11,857 bases of DNA from Betaproteobacteria bacterium (GTDB taxonomy: Bacteria; Pseudomonadota; Gammaproteobacteria; Burkholderiales; SG8-41): positions 1 through 11,857 of the forward strand of contig JAKFUJ010000429.1 in NCBI GenBank assembly GCA_021732805.1. The letters are read 5' to 3'. The notes under the pieces are model-generated. The model was not told the origin of the DNA and did no database searches. It saw only the letters and a program-made list of their open reading frames with translations. Both the position numbers and the translations under genes were made by a program. Positions 1-7,105 of this stretch are shown here, piece by piece. Numbering within the stretch: the stretch's first letter is position 1; the number at the start of each line of letters is the position of its first letter.

Positions 1-691
1 GCTGGGCGCAATGCTGGCGCTCGAAGTACGCCATAAAACCGGCAAGGGCCAGATCATCGATGCTGCGCTGTACGAAGGCGCGTTCAGCTTCATGGAGCCG
101 CACGTCCCTGCATACGAAAAACTGCACGACATCGCGATGCGCGCCGGCTCGCGCCTGCCCGGCAACGCACCCAACACGCTGTATCCCACCCGCGACGGCC
201 AGTACATCCACATCACCGCTGCCAGCGACGCCGTGTTCCGACGCGTGGCATCGGCGATCAACCGCCCCGATCTCGCGACTGATCCGCTGTATGCCAAGGC
301 CATCGATCGCGCAAAAAATGAAGATGCGCTGGACGCCATCATCGGCGCGTGGACGCTGCAGCACGACTGCGCCGCACTCGAGGACCAATTGCACGCCGCC
401 AAAGTCCCGGCAGCGCGCATCTACACGGTGGAAGACATTTTCAACGATCCGCATTACGCCGCACGCGGCATGCTGCAGCAGGTGGCCAGCGATGAACTGG
501 GCAGCGTCACCATGCCGGCAGTGGTGCCGCGACTCTCCGCCACACCGGGGGCGATACGCCATGCCGGGCGGCGCATCGGCCAGGATACGCGTGCGGTGCT
601 GCGCGACGTGGCGGGCATGACGGATGCGGAAATCTCGGCACTGGAAGCGCGGCGAGTGATCGCCTGCGATCCGGGGTCTGCAAACACCTGA
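1..691 (+). CDS. CaiB/BaiF family III CoA-transferase, C-terminal part (5' end outside window)
   Basis: This is the end of a class III CoA-transferase, an enzyme that moves CoA from one carboxylic acid to another. The reading frame is open from the window edge, so the ATG at 11 is internal and not a start. The segment opens with the family block LEVRHKTGKGQ, followed by DAALYEGAFSF; in formyl-CoA transferase this block lies just after the catalytic Asp, so the active-site Asp and the N-terminal CoA-binding half are off-window. The large-domain end follows, with NTLYPTRDGQYIHITAAS, the PAARIYTVEDIFNDPHYAARGM block and a final EARRVI. The stop at 689-691 lies 28 bp before the next gene on the same strand, a carboxyltransferase, so an operon is likely. 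The CoA donor and acceptor cannot be told from this fragment. Family assignment is firm; substrate is unknown. Confidence 0.9.
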   Translation, partial: LGAMLALEVRHKTGKGQIIDAALYEGAFSFMEPHVPAYEKLHDIAMRAGSRLPGNAPNTLYPTRDGQYIHITAASDAVFRRVASAINRPDLATDPLYAKAIDRAKNEDALDAIIGAWTLQHDCAALEDQLHAAKVPAARIYTVEDIFNDPHYAARGMLQQVASDELGSVTMPAVVPRLSATPGAIRHAGRRIGQDTRAVLRDVAGMTDAEISALEARRVIACDPGSANT

Positions 692-719
692 ACCATAAAA
701 CTTTTTACTGGCAACCTTA

Positions 720-2252
720 ATGTCTTTTGACGATCTGCTGAACAACCTCGAACAACGCCGACGGCAGGCACTGGCCATGGGCGGCGCAGAAAAGCTCGCC
801 AAACGCAAAGCCGCCGGCCTGCTCAATGCGCGCGAACGCATTGATTACCTGTTCGATGCCGGCACGTTCGTCGAATCCGGCCTGTTCGCCACTTCGGTCG
901 TCGCCGAAGATGCCGCACGCTCACCCGCCGACGGCAAGATCGCCGGCTTCGGCAAGGTGCGTGGCCGCGAGTCCGCGGTCGTCGCCAACGATTTCACGGT
1001 GATGGGCGCCTCCAGCGCCGCGATCAACATGAAAAAAATCGGGCACATGAAGCGCACCGCGGCGTCCCGCGGTATCCCGTTGATTTTATTGGGAGAATCG
1101 TCCGGCGCCCGGTTACCGGACAACATGGGTGCACGCGGCATGGGCAGCCTGCTGGCGCAGGATCCGCAGCAGTACCTGCGCAGCCGCGAGAGCCCGTGGG
1201 TGTCGGCCGCACTGGGTCTGTGCTACGGCTCTTCGACCTGGTACTGCGTGCTGGCCGATTTCAACGTGATGCGCAAGGGCGCGATCATTGCGGTATCGAG
1301 TTCGTTGCTGGCCTCGCTGGCGATGAACAATACCGTCGAGGCCGAGGAACTCGGCGGCTGGCGTGTGCACGCCGAAGTCACCGGCTTCGCCGATCAGGTC
1401 GTCGACAGCGACGAAGAAGCGATCGACGCCGTCAAAACCTTTCTCTCCTATCTGCCGTCAAACCACAACGAAGCGCCGCCGGTCGCAACAGTGCCCGCCG
1501 GGTCCGGCGCACGCATCGCCGACATCCTCAAAATTCTCCCGGAATCGCGCACCCAGGTCTACGACATGCGCAAGCTGCTGCAATGCATCGTCGACAATGA
1601 CAGCTGGTTCGAACTGAAAGCGCGCTTCGGCAAGGCGGCGGTGACCGCACTGGCGCGGCTCGACGGCAAAACCGTCGGCATCATTGCCAACAACCCGCTG
1701 TTCAAGGGCGGCGCGCTCGATGCCGACGCCTGCGACAAGATTGTCAGTTTCCTCGTGCTATGCGACTCCTACAACATCCCCATGCTGTTTTTTGTCGACA
1801 CCCCCGGCTTCGCCATCGGCATCGAGGCCGAGCGCAAACGCGCGCCCGGCAAGATCATGAATTTCATGAATGCGCTGGCGCTGGTCACAGTGCCCAAACT
1901 GACCGTGCTGGTGCGCAAGACCTACGGTCAGGCTTACATCAACATGGGCGGCGGCCGCAATTCCGACGAGTTTCTGGCATGGCCGACAGCCGAAATCAGT
2001 TTCATGGATCCGAACTATGCGGTGACCGTGGTTTCCGGACTGAAACCCGGTGAACCGGGATTCGACGACAAACGCGCGCTGATGGAAAAAAACAATTCGG
2101 TTTACGACATCGCCGCGATCTACGCGGTGCAGGACGTGATCCGTCCCGAACAGACGCGCGACTACCTGATCCGCATGCTTGATGTGCACCAGTTGCGCCA
2201 CTGCAAAGGCGTCGGTCGGCACCTGCTGGCGACCTGGCCCACCAGTTACTGA
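720..2252 (+). CDS. Acyl-CoA carboxylase carboxyltransferase (beta) subunit, paralog 1
   Basis: A 510-residue carboxyltransferase of the propionyl-/methylcrotonyl-CoA carboxylase beta family, about the usual 510-540 residues. Such proteins move CO2 between biotin and an acyl-CoA in ring-shaped hexamers. It has two crotonase-like halves. The N half shows NARERIDYLFD, NDFTVMGAS and ESSGARL (residues 126-132); the C half shows the turn GKTVGIIANNP, FVDTPGF, RKTYGQAY (399-406) and LAWPTAEISFM. Two positions differ from the classical family: the N-domain CAGGA motif reads CYGSS (168-172), and the C-domain YGGA motif reads YGQA (402-405). Classical enzymes use these glycines in oxyanion holes. No clear Shine-Dalgarno precedes the ATG, but an in-frame stop at 696-698 rules out any ATG or GTG further upstream. 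It is followed 11 bp later by a paralog, which suggests a two-component carboxyltransferase. No biotin carboxylase or carrier gene is in view. Decarboxylase or transcarboxylase roles are also possible. Confidence 0.9.
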   Translation: MSFDDLLNNLEQRRRQALAMGGAEKLAKRKAAGLLNARERIDYLFDAGTFVESGLFATSVVAEDAARSPADGKIAGFGKVRGRESAVVANDFTVMGASSAAINMKKIGHMKRTAASRGIPLILLGESSGARLPDNMGARGMGSLLAQDPQQYLRSRESPWVSAALGLCYGSSTWYCVLADFNVMRKGAIIAVSSSLLASLAMNNTVEAEELGGWRVHAEVTGFADQVVDSDEEAIDAVKTFLSYLPSNHNEAPPVATVPAGSGARIADILKILPESRTQVYDMRKLLQCIVDNDSWFELKARFGKAAVTALARLDGKTVGIIANNPLFKGGALDADACDKIVSFLVLCDSYNIPMLFFVDTPGFAIGIEAERKRAPGKIMNFMNALALVTVPKLTVLVRKTYGQAYINMGGGRNSDEFLAWPTAEISFMDPNYAVTVVSGLKPGEPGFDDKRALMEKNNSVYDIAAIYAVQDVIRPEQTRDYLIRMLDVHQLRHCKGVGRHLLATWPTSY

Positions 2253-2263
2253 GGAAGAGTGAC

Positions 2264-3829
2264 ATGAGCTGGAAACCCGAAATCGACGAGATTGAACAGC
2301 GCCACCGCTGGGCCGAGGCAATGGGCGGCGAGGATTCGGTGCAACGCCATCACCAGCAGGGACGGTTGACCATCCGCGAACGCATCGCTTCGATGCTGGA
2401 TGACGGATCGTTTCAGGAAGTCGGCAAACTGACCGGCAACGCGCTGCGTGACGAAGCCGGAAAACTGCTGAAGGTGGTGCCTGCCCCGTACGTGATGGGA
2501 CTGGGCAAGATCGGCGGCCGGCCGGTGGCCATCGGCGGAGAGGATTTCACGGTGCGCGGCGGCACCAGCTGGGGCGGCCAGCGGCGCAAGGGCGGTCAGG
2601 GTGGTTTCGTCGAAGATCTCGCCTGCCAGTACCGCATTCCGCTGATCAACCTGATCGACGGCGCCGGCGGCAGCGTGACGTCCGCGAAAAAGCGCGGCTA
2701 CACGGTGTTTCCCGGCGTCCACGGCTTCGAACGCTCGGTCGAATTGCTGGGCATGGTGCCGGTGGTCAGCGCCGTGCTCGGCACGGCAGCCGGCGGCCCC
2801 GCCGGACGCGCGATTTTGTCGCACTGGTCGATCATGACCAAAAACACCAGCCAGATTTTCGCCGCCGGACCGCCGGTGGTTGAACGCTCGCTCGGTGAAA
2901 AAGTCACCAAGGAAGCGCTCGGCGGCTCGGCCATCGCGGTTGATTTTGCCGGCACCGTGGACAATGTCGCGAACGACGAAGCGGACTGCTTTGCGCAGAT
3001 CAAAAAATTCCTGTCCTATCTGCCGCAGAACGTGTGGCAACTGCCGCCGGCACTGCCTGCTGCCGATCCCGCGGAGCGCCGCGAAGAATCGCTGCTGTCG
3101 ATCATTCCCCGCGAGCGGCGCCAGCCCTACAACATGCGCAAACTGATTGCGCAGATTGTCGACCGCGATTCAGTGTTCGAGATTCAGCCGAGCTTCGGCA
3201 AGTCGGTCATCACCTGCTTCGCACACCTGCAGGGCCGGACTGTCGGCGTCGTTGCCAACAACCCGATGGTGCTCGGCGGTGCGATGGACGTAAAGGCCGC
3301 GAAAAAGCAGACGCATTTCATCGACCTCTGCGACACCTTTCACGTCCCGTTGCTTTATCTTGTCGACGTGCCCGGATTCATGGTCGGCACCGCAGCCGAA
3401 GCCGCGGCCACACTGCGTGAAGGCATGCGGACGGTTTACGCGGGACTGCAAGTCACCGTGCCGGTGATGACCGTGGTCATCCGCAAATGTTATGGCATGG
3501 CGGGCATGGGCACCAACGACAAGAACGGCCTCGACCTCAAACTGGCATGGCCGTCGGCGGAATGGGGTTCACTGCCGGTGGAGGGCGGCGTCGCCGCCGC
3601 CTATCGCCGCGAAATCGAAGCCGCGCCCGATCCCAAACTAAAACAGGCCGAGATCGAGGAGGAACTGCTGCGCTACGCCTCGCCGATACTCACCGCGGAG
3701 GCCTTCGCGGTCGAGGATGTCATCGATCCGCGCGATACCCGTCGTTATCTGTGCCGTTTTCTCGAAGCCGCGCAGGAACGACTGAAAATCAACCCCGGTC
3801 CGAAATACAAAACCGGGGTCCGTCCCTGA
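2264..3829 (+). CDS. Acyl-CoA carboxylase carboxyltransferase (beta) subunit, paralog 2
   Basis: A second carboxyltransferase, 521 residues, colinear with its upstream neighbour: both start with EQR and an AMGG segment, then RERI, and share YNMRKL/YDMRKL, VVANNP/IIANNP and VDxPGF blocks. The start is well set by a GAGGAAGAG ribosome site at 2251-2259, overlapping the stop of paralog 1, which favours coupled expression. The N-domain glycine pair is kept (TAAGGP, residues 174-179). The usual SGGAR motif, however, is changed to DGAGGSV (132-138), losing the Arg. The C-domain YGGA motif reads YGMAG (410-414). The C-terminus carries a charged stretch around residues 445-475 (EIEAAPDPKLKQAEIEEELL), as in propionyl-CoA carboxylase beta chains. 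It likely acts in the cytoplasm with paralog 1. The acyl-CoA substrate, and whether it carboxylates or decarboxylates, is unknown. An 8-bp inverted repeat lies in the last codons. Confidence 0.9.
   Translation: MSWKPEIDEIEQRHRWAEAMGGEDSVQRHHQQGRLTIRERIASMLDDGSFQEVGKLTGNALRDEAGKLLKVVPAPYVMGLGKIGGRPVAIGGEDFTVRGGTSWGGQRRKGGQGGFVEDLACQYRIPLINLIDGAGGSVTSAKKRGYTVFPGVHGFERSVELLGMVPVVSAVLGTAAGGPAGRAILSHWSIMTKNTSQIFAAGPPVVERSLGEKVTKEALGGSAIAVDFAGTVDNVANDEADCFAQIKKFLSYLPQNVWQLPPALPAADPAERREESLLSIIPRERRQPYNMRKLIAQIVDRDSVFEIQPSFGKSVITCFAHLQGRTVGVVANNPMVLGGAMDVKAAKKQTHFIDLCDTFHVPLLYLVDVPGFMVGTAAEAAATLREGMRTVYAGLQVTVPVMTVVIRKCYGMAGMGTNDKNGLDLKLAWPSAEWGSLPVEGGVAAAYRREIEAAPDPKLKQAEIEEELLRYASPILTAEAFAVEDVIDPRDTRRYLCRFLEAAQERLKINPGPKYKTGVRP
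3792..3819. terminator. Inverted repeat at the end of the carboxyltransferase gene, possible terminator for the convergent transcript
   Basis: A perfect 8-bp inverted repeat, ACCCCGGT (3792-3799) and ACCGGGGT (3812-3819), with a 12-base loop, sits in the last codons of the plus-strand carboxyltransferase gene. On the plus strand no T-run follows. On the minus strand it lies about 57 bases past the stop of the Bug gene and is followed by TGATTTTC, a poor U-tract. It could slow or end transcription where the two convergent genes meet. It could also be a by-product of Pro/Gly codons, so the call is tentative. Confidence 0.3.
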
Positions 3830-3875
3830 TGCCGATGGCGCGGCACAAGGGCAATGTGTCGGAAGAAGCCTGACG

Positions 3876-4859
3876 TTATTGCGCCTTGATGTTCGCCGTC
3901 TTGATGATTTTTTCGTACTTCAGCGAATCCTCCTTCATGATCCGCGCCAGTTCCGCCGGCGTTCCCGGTTCGATCACCACGCCGGTGTTCAGCAGAAAAT
4001 CATTCACTTCCTTGCTGTCGAGGATGCGTTTGATTTCGGTATTCAATTTGCCGATGATCGCATTGGGCGTGCCGGTGGGCGCAAAGAACGAAAACCAGAT
4101 GTTGGTATTGAAATCCTTGAAACCCGACTCGATCATCGTCGGCACCTCGGGCAGCAGCGCGACCCGCTTCTCGACGGTCAGTGCGATCGGGCGCACCCGT
4201 CCCGAGCGCACATGCGGAATCGCCGGCCCCATGCCCAGGAAACCGAATTTGATTTCCTGTCCGGCCAGTACGGCGACCGTCACCGGACCGCCGCCCTTGT
4301 AGGGGACATGCACGGCTTTCAGGCCCGCCATCATGTTGAGCAGCTCTCCCGACAGATGCATCGACGTGCCGCTGCCCGGTGAGCCGAAAGAAAATGTGGC
4401 GGCATTGGCCTTGCCGTAGCCGATCAGTTCCTTCACCGATTTAACCGGCAGGCTCGGATGCACCGCGAGCAGGATCGGCGTGATCGTGCCCTGGGTAATC
4501 GGCGCAAAATCTTTTACCGGATGGTAGGGCAGATTCTTGATCAGGTGCGGATTCACGCTCATCTCCCGCGTCGAGCCCACGAACACCGTATAACCGTCGG
4601 GCGCGCTTTTCGCCGAGATATCCGCCGCCGCGACCCCGTTTGCCGAACCGCGGTTATCGACGATTACCGGCGTGTTCCAGTTGTCGGTGATGCGCTGCGC
4701 GACTGCGCGCGCGAGGATGTCGGTGTTGCCCCCCGGGGCGTAGGGCACGATCAGCCGTATCGGTTTGGAGGGATAGGTCTGCGCCTGCGCGCCGGTGACA
4801 CCGTACGAAAACAGTGCAGCACATCCCGCGACCGACAACATTTTGAACGATTTCAGCAT
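3876..4859 (-). CDS. Bug/TctC family periplasmic substrate-binding receptor
   Basis: A 327-residue extracytoplasmic receptor of the Bug (TctC) family, the solute-binding part of tripartite tricarboxylate transporters; known members bind carboxylates and amino acids. A Sec signal peptide spans residues 1-26, with a hydrophobic core and an AQA cleavage site before QTYP. The mature start has the family hallmark YPSKPIRLIVPYAPGG (29-44) with NTD ending in Asp47, which in this family helps hold the ligand through the first loop. Also present are APDGYT (86-91), FGSPGSGTSMHLSGE (158-172) and VPYKGGGP (185-192). The ATG is preceded by a strong GGAGGAG site (4864-4870). No TctA/TctB membrane subunits are nearby, which is common because betaproteobacteria carry many orphan Bug receptors. 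It converges with the CoA-transferase/carboxyltransferase operon with 46 bp between them, so it may bind the acid used there; that link is only by position. The ligand is unknown. Confidence 0.93.
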   Translation of the reverse strand: MLKSFKMLSVAGCAALFSYGVTGAQAQTYPSKPIRLIVPYAPGGNTDILARAVAQRITDNWNTPVIVDNRGSANGVAAADISAKSAPDGYTVFVGSTREMSVNPHLIKNLPYHPVKDFAPITQGTITPILLAVHPSLPVKSVKELIGYGKANAATFSFGSPGSGTSMHLSGELLNMMAGLKAVHVPYKGGGPVTVAVLAGQEIKFGFLGMGPAIPHVRSGRVRPIALTVEKRVALLPEVPTMIESGFKDFNTNIWFSFFAPTGTPNAIIGKLNTEIKRILDSKEVNDFLLNTGVVIEPGTPAELARIMKEDSLKYEKIIKTANIKAQ

Positions 4860-4983
4860 GACTCTCCTCCAATGTGGCGTTTATCATTTCCGGATTACCG
4901 CGCTTGGCGACGGCTTCACGGTTGCAGGTTTCTCCACGGCCACACGGCCTGAAGCAGAGACCCGTTACTGCCGGATTTTAGAT

Positions 4984-5013
4984 GTTATACAGACGCAGAC
5001 GGCATTCTGCCAG
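4984..5013 (-). promoter_or_regulatory. Possible sigma-70-like promoter for the Bug receptor gene, within the 264-bp gap 4860-5123
   Basis: On the minus strand, CTGGCA (5008-5013) and TATAAC (4984-4989) are separated by 18 bases. They match the -35 and -10 consensus at 4 and 5 of 6 positions. A transcript from here would have a leader of roughly 115-120 bases before the ATG at 4859. The rest of the gap 4860-5123 shows no convincing gene, tRNA or strong terminator. This is judged by eye only. Confidence 0.3.
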
Positions 5014-5123
5014 CCCTCCGCCCGATGCAGCGCCGAGGCGCCGAGTTGCGTGATGTACTCGCTGGAAATACGGCTCAGCAAACGAGCTGCGTCAGTAACA
5101 CGCTGTTTCAATTGAATAAATTC

Positions 5124-5939
5124 TCATGTCCCATAGCGTATCGGCGATTTCACCAATTTCAGCGCCGCGAGCGCGCTGTAGCAGGCCAGCCACGCGGTCT
5201 TGGGGTTGTCGGGCGACGGGACATTCTGCAGACGAATGGTGATGTTGCCGGTCTTGCCCCTGATTTCAATCTCGTGGGTGTTATGTTTGATCGCGGGATC
5301 AGCCACCACCTTCAACCGCGTTTTGTCGAAGCCGATACCCGCCATGCTCAGCACCGCTGCGATATTGACGTTTTGCGGGAACAGCGGCACACCCTGCCGC
5401 GCCGGGCCGTCGTAGAAAACATGCGCCGCGGTCAGGCGATCAAGATCAACTTTCTGCTCGCCGACAAACGGGATATTTTTCCATGCTGCGGGCGGCTTCA
5501 TCACGGTGATGGTCACTGCATCAACGCCGGCAATGCATGCCGCTTTCAGCGCATCCAGACCTGCGATGCCGCCCGAGGGCACATACAGCAGCGCGCCGCT
5601 TTTTATCGCGGCCTGTTCGAGAGCGCTGCGCAAACCATCATCGCACAGCGCCCCGCCGGAAAGCACAATGACGGCAATCCCTTTCTCCAGCAGTGACACC
5701 GCATGCTCGCGCACCGCCTGATGCGATGCCGCCTCAATGACCACATCGGGGCGCTCGGCAACCAGTCCACCAAGATCGGTGACAAAAACGCAGCCAAACT
5801 CCTGCGCGAGTGCCTTGCCGCGGGAAGCCGCGCTTTGACCTGCAACCGCGACAACTTTCACGTCGCCCAGATCGCCGCGCCGGATATGTTCCAGAAAAAG
5901 CCGGGCGATGGAGCCGCCGCCGATGATGCCGACGCGCAT
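5124..5939 (-). CDS. L-aspartate dehydrogenase family protein (DUF108 fold)
   Basis: A 271-residue NAD(P)-dependent amino-acid dehydrogenase-like protein. Family members oxidise L-aspartate to iminoaspartate or run the reaction in reverse. A Rossmann nucleotide-binding loop is at the N-terminus (VGIIGGGSIA, residues 3-12). The middle carries the family blocks VIEAASHQAVREHA (67-80), LSGGAL (93-98) and VPSGGIAGLDAL (120-131). The catalytic domain has FPQNVNIAAVLSMAGIGFD (187-205) and the segment HNTHEI (219-224). Its Asn220 and His222 correspond to the Asn-x-His pair proposed to be catalytic in archaeal aspartate dehydrogenase. Length matches the family (about 255-275). The ATG shares one base with the stop of the upstream alcohol dehydrogenase (TGATG), pointing to translational coupling. 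No nadA, nadB or nadC is near, so an NAD-biosynthesis role is not supported by context; a catabolic role on aspartate or a related acid is possible. Substrate is not provable here. Confidence 0.85.
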   Translation of the reverse strand: MRVGIIGGGSIARLFLEHIRRGDLGDVKVVAVAGQSAASRGKALAQEFGCVFVTDLGGLVAERPDVVIEAASHQAVREHAVSLLEKGIAVIVLSGGALCDDGLRSALEQAAIKSGALLYVPSGGIAGLDALKAACIAGVDAVTITVMKPPAAWKNIPFVGEQKVDLDRLTAAHVFYDGPARQGVPLFPQNVNIAAVLSMAGIGFDKTRLKVVADPAIKHNTHEIEIRGKTGNITIRLQNVPSPDNPKTAWLACYSALAALKLVKSPIRYGT

Positions 5940-7048
5940 CAGAACACCACCACGCTGCGTATCGATTCCCCTGTATGCATCAGATCAAACCCCTTGTTGA
6001 TGTCTTCCAGTTTCAGTGTATGCGTAATCAGGTCGTCGATGTTGATCTTGCCGTCCATGTACCAGTCGACGATTTTCGGCACATCGCGCCGCCCTTTCGC
6101 GCCGCCGAAAGCGGTGCCTTTCCACACGCGACCGGTAACCAATTGGAACGGCCGGGTCTTGATTTCCTGTCCGGCTCCCGCAACGCCGATGATCACCGAC
6201 ACCCCCCAGCCCTTGTGGCAGCATTCCAGCGCCTGACGCATCACGTCGACATTGCCGATGCATTCAAAGCTGTAGTCGGCGCCGCCCTTGGTCAGGTTGA
6301 CCAGGTACGGCACCAGGTCTTCTTTTACTTCCTTCGGATTGACAAAATGCGTCATGCCGAATTTTTCGGCGAGCGCCTTGCGTGAGGGATTCAGATCGAC
6401 ACCGATGATCATGTTGGCGCCGGCGAGTCGCGCACCCTGGATCACGTTGAGGCCGATACCGCCGAGGCCGAAGACCACGACGTTCGCGCCCGGCTCGACC
6501 TTGGCGGTGTTGATCACCGCACCGATGCCGGTGGTCACGCCGCAACCGATGTAACAGACCTTGTCGAACGGTGCATCCTCACGGATTTTTGCCAGCGCGA
6601 TTTCCGGGACCACGGTGTGATTGGCGAAGGTCGATGTGCCCATGTAATGAAACACCTTGTTGCCGCCCACCGAAAAACGGCTGCTGCCGTCGGGCATCAC
6701 ACCCTGGCCCTGCGTCGTGCGGATCGCCTGGCACAGATTGGTCTTGCCGCTGAGGCAGTACTCGCACTGCCGGCATTCCGGGGTATAGAGCGGAATGACA
6801 TGATCGCCTTTTTTCAAGCTGGTCACGCCCGGCCCGATATCGACCACCACACCGGCGCCTTCATGGCCGAGGATCGCCGGGAACAGGCCTTCAGGATCAG
6901 CGCCGGAGCGCGTGAATTCATCGGTATGGCAGATGCCGGTGGCCTTGATTTCGACCAGCACTTCACCGGTCTTCGGGCCGTCGAGGTCGACGGTTTCGAT
7001 AGTCAGCGGCGCTCCGGCCTTGTGTGCGACGGCGGCTCTGGTTTTCAT
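5939..7048 (-). CDS. frmA: Class III alcohol dehydrogenase / S-(hydroxymethyl)glutathione dehydrogenase
   Basis: A 369-residue zinc alcohol dehydrogenase of class III, which oxidises the glutathione adduct of formaldehyde and can act on long-chain alcohols or S-nitrosoglutathione. Catalytic zinc ligands are Cys40 (TGICHTDE), His62 (GHEGAG) and Cys169 (IGCGVTTG). Structural zinc ligands are Cys92, Cys95, Cys98 and Cys106 (CRQCEYCLSGKTNLC). The NAD loop is GLGGIG (194-199), with Asp218 setting preference for NAD over NADP. The stretch IRTTQGQGVMPDGSSRFS (109-126) is characteristic of glutathione-dependent class III enzymes. The start at 7048 is chosen for the family's MKTRAAV beginning and an AAGGAA ribosome site at 7055-7060; a TTG at 7087 would add 13 residues unlike the family. 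It is the middle gene of a probable operon with an isomerase-like gene upstream and aspartate dehydrogenase downstream. No S-formylglutathione hydrolase (frmB/fghA) is adjacent, so the role may differ from plain formaldehyde detoxification. Confidence 0.93.
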   Translation of the reverse strand: MKTRAAVAHKAGAPLTIETVDLDGPKTGEVLVEIKATGICHTDEFTRSGADPEGLFPAILGHEGAGVVVDIGPGVTSLKKGDHVIPLYTPECRQCEYCLSGKTNLCQAIRTTQGQGVMPDGSSRFSVGGNKVFHYMGTSTFANHTVVPEIALAKIREDAPFDKVCYIGCGVTTGIGAVINTAKVEPGANVVVFGLGGIGLNVIQGARLAGANMIIGVDLNPSRKALAEKFGMTHFVNPKEVKEDLVPYLVNLTKGGADYSFECIGNVDVMRQALECCHKGWGVSVIIGVAGAGQEIKTRPFQLVTGRVWKGTAFGGAKGRRDVPKIVDWYMDGKINIDDLITHTLKLEDINKGFDLMHTGESIRSVVVF

Positions 7049-7092
7049 TTGCAATTCCTTTTCATGACTGGATATTCTTGATAGCAAAAATG

Positions 7093-7098
7093 ATTGTA
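7093..7098 (-). promoter_or_regulatory. Possible -10 box upstream of the class III alcohol dehydrogenase
   Basis: TACAAT on the minus strand (5 of 6 to the -10 consensus) lies in the 57-bp gap between the isomerase-like gene and the alcohol dehydrogenase, about 45 bases before the ATG at 7048. No good -35 hexamer is visible 15-18 bases upstream. An internal promoter is therefore possible but weakly supported, and the gene may be read only from the upstream promoter. Confidence 0.2.
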
Positions 7099-7105
7099 GC
7101 TTTCA

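Noticed and set aside
1758..3040. Long minus-strand frames opposite the carboxyltransferase genes (1758-2321 and 2246-3040)
   Set aside because: They are antisense shadows produced by GC-rich codon bias; the plus-strand frames carry clear family motifs throughout.
5030..5043. GC-rich palindrome GCGCC/GGCGC in the gap before the Bug gene, considered as a terminator or origin element
   Set aside because: The stem is short with a two-base loop, no T-run follows, and no repeated copies are seen nearby.
4795..5115. A 106-codon plus-strand frame across the start of the Bug gene and the gap 4860-5123
   Set aside because: It begins inside the Bug signal-peptide region on the other strand, has no ribosome site, and its composition (many Cys, Arg and Ser) resembles no known family.
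7049..7087. N-terminal extension of the class III alcohol dehydrogenase from a TTG at 7087
   Set aside because: The added 13 residues do not match the family, while the ATG at 7048 has a well-spaced AAGGAA and the normal MKTRAAV beginning.
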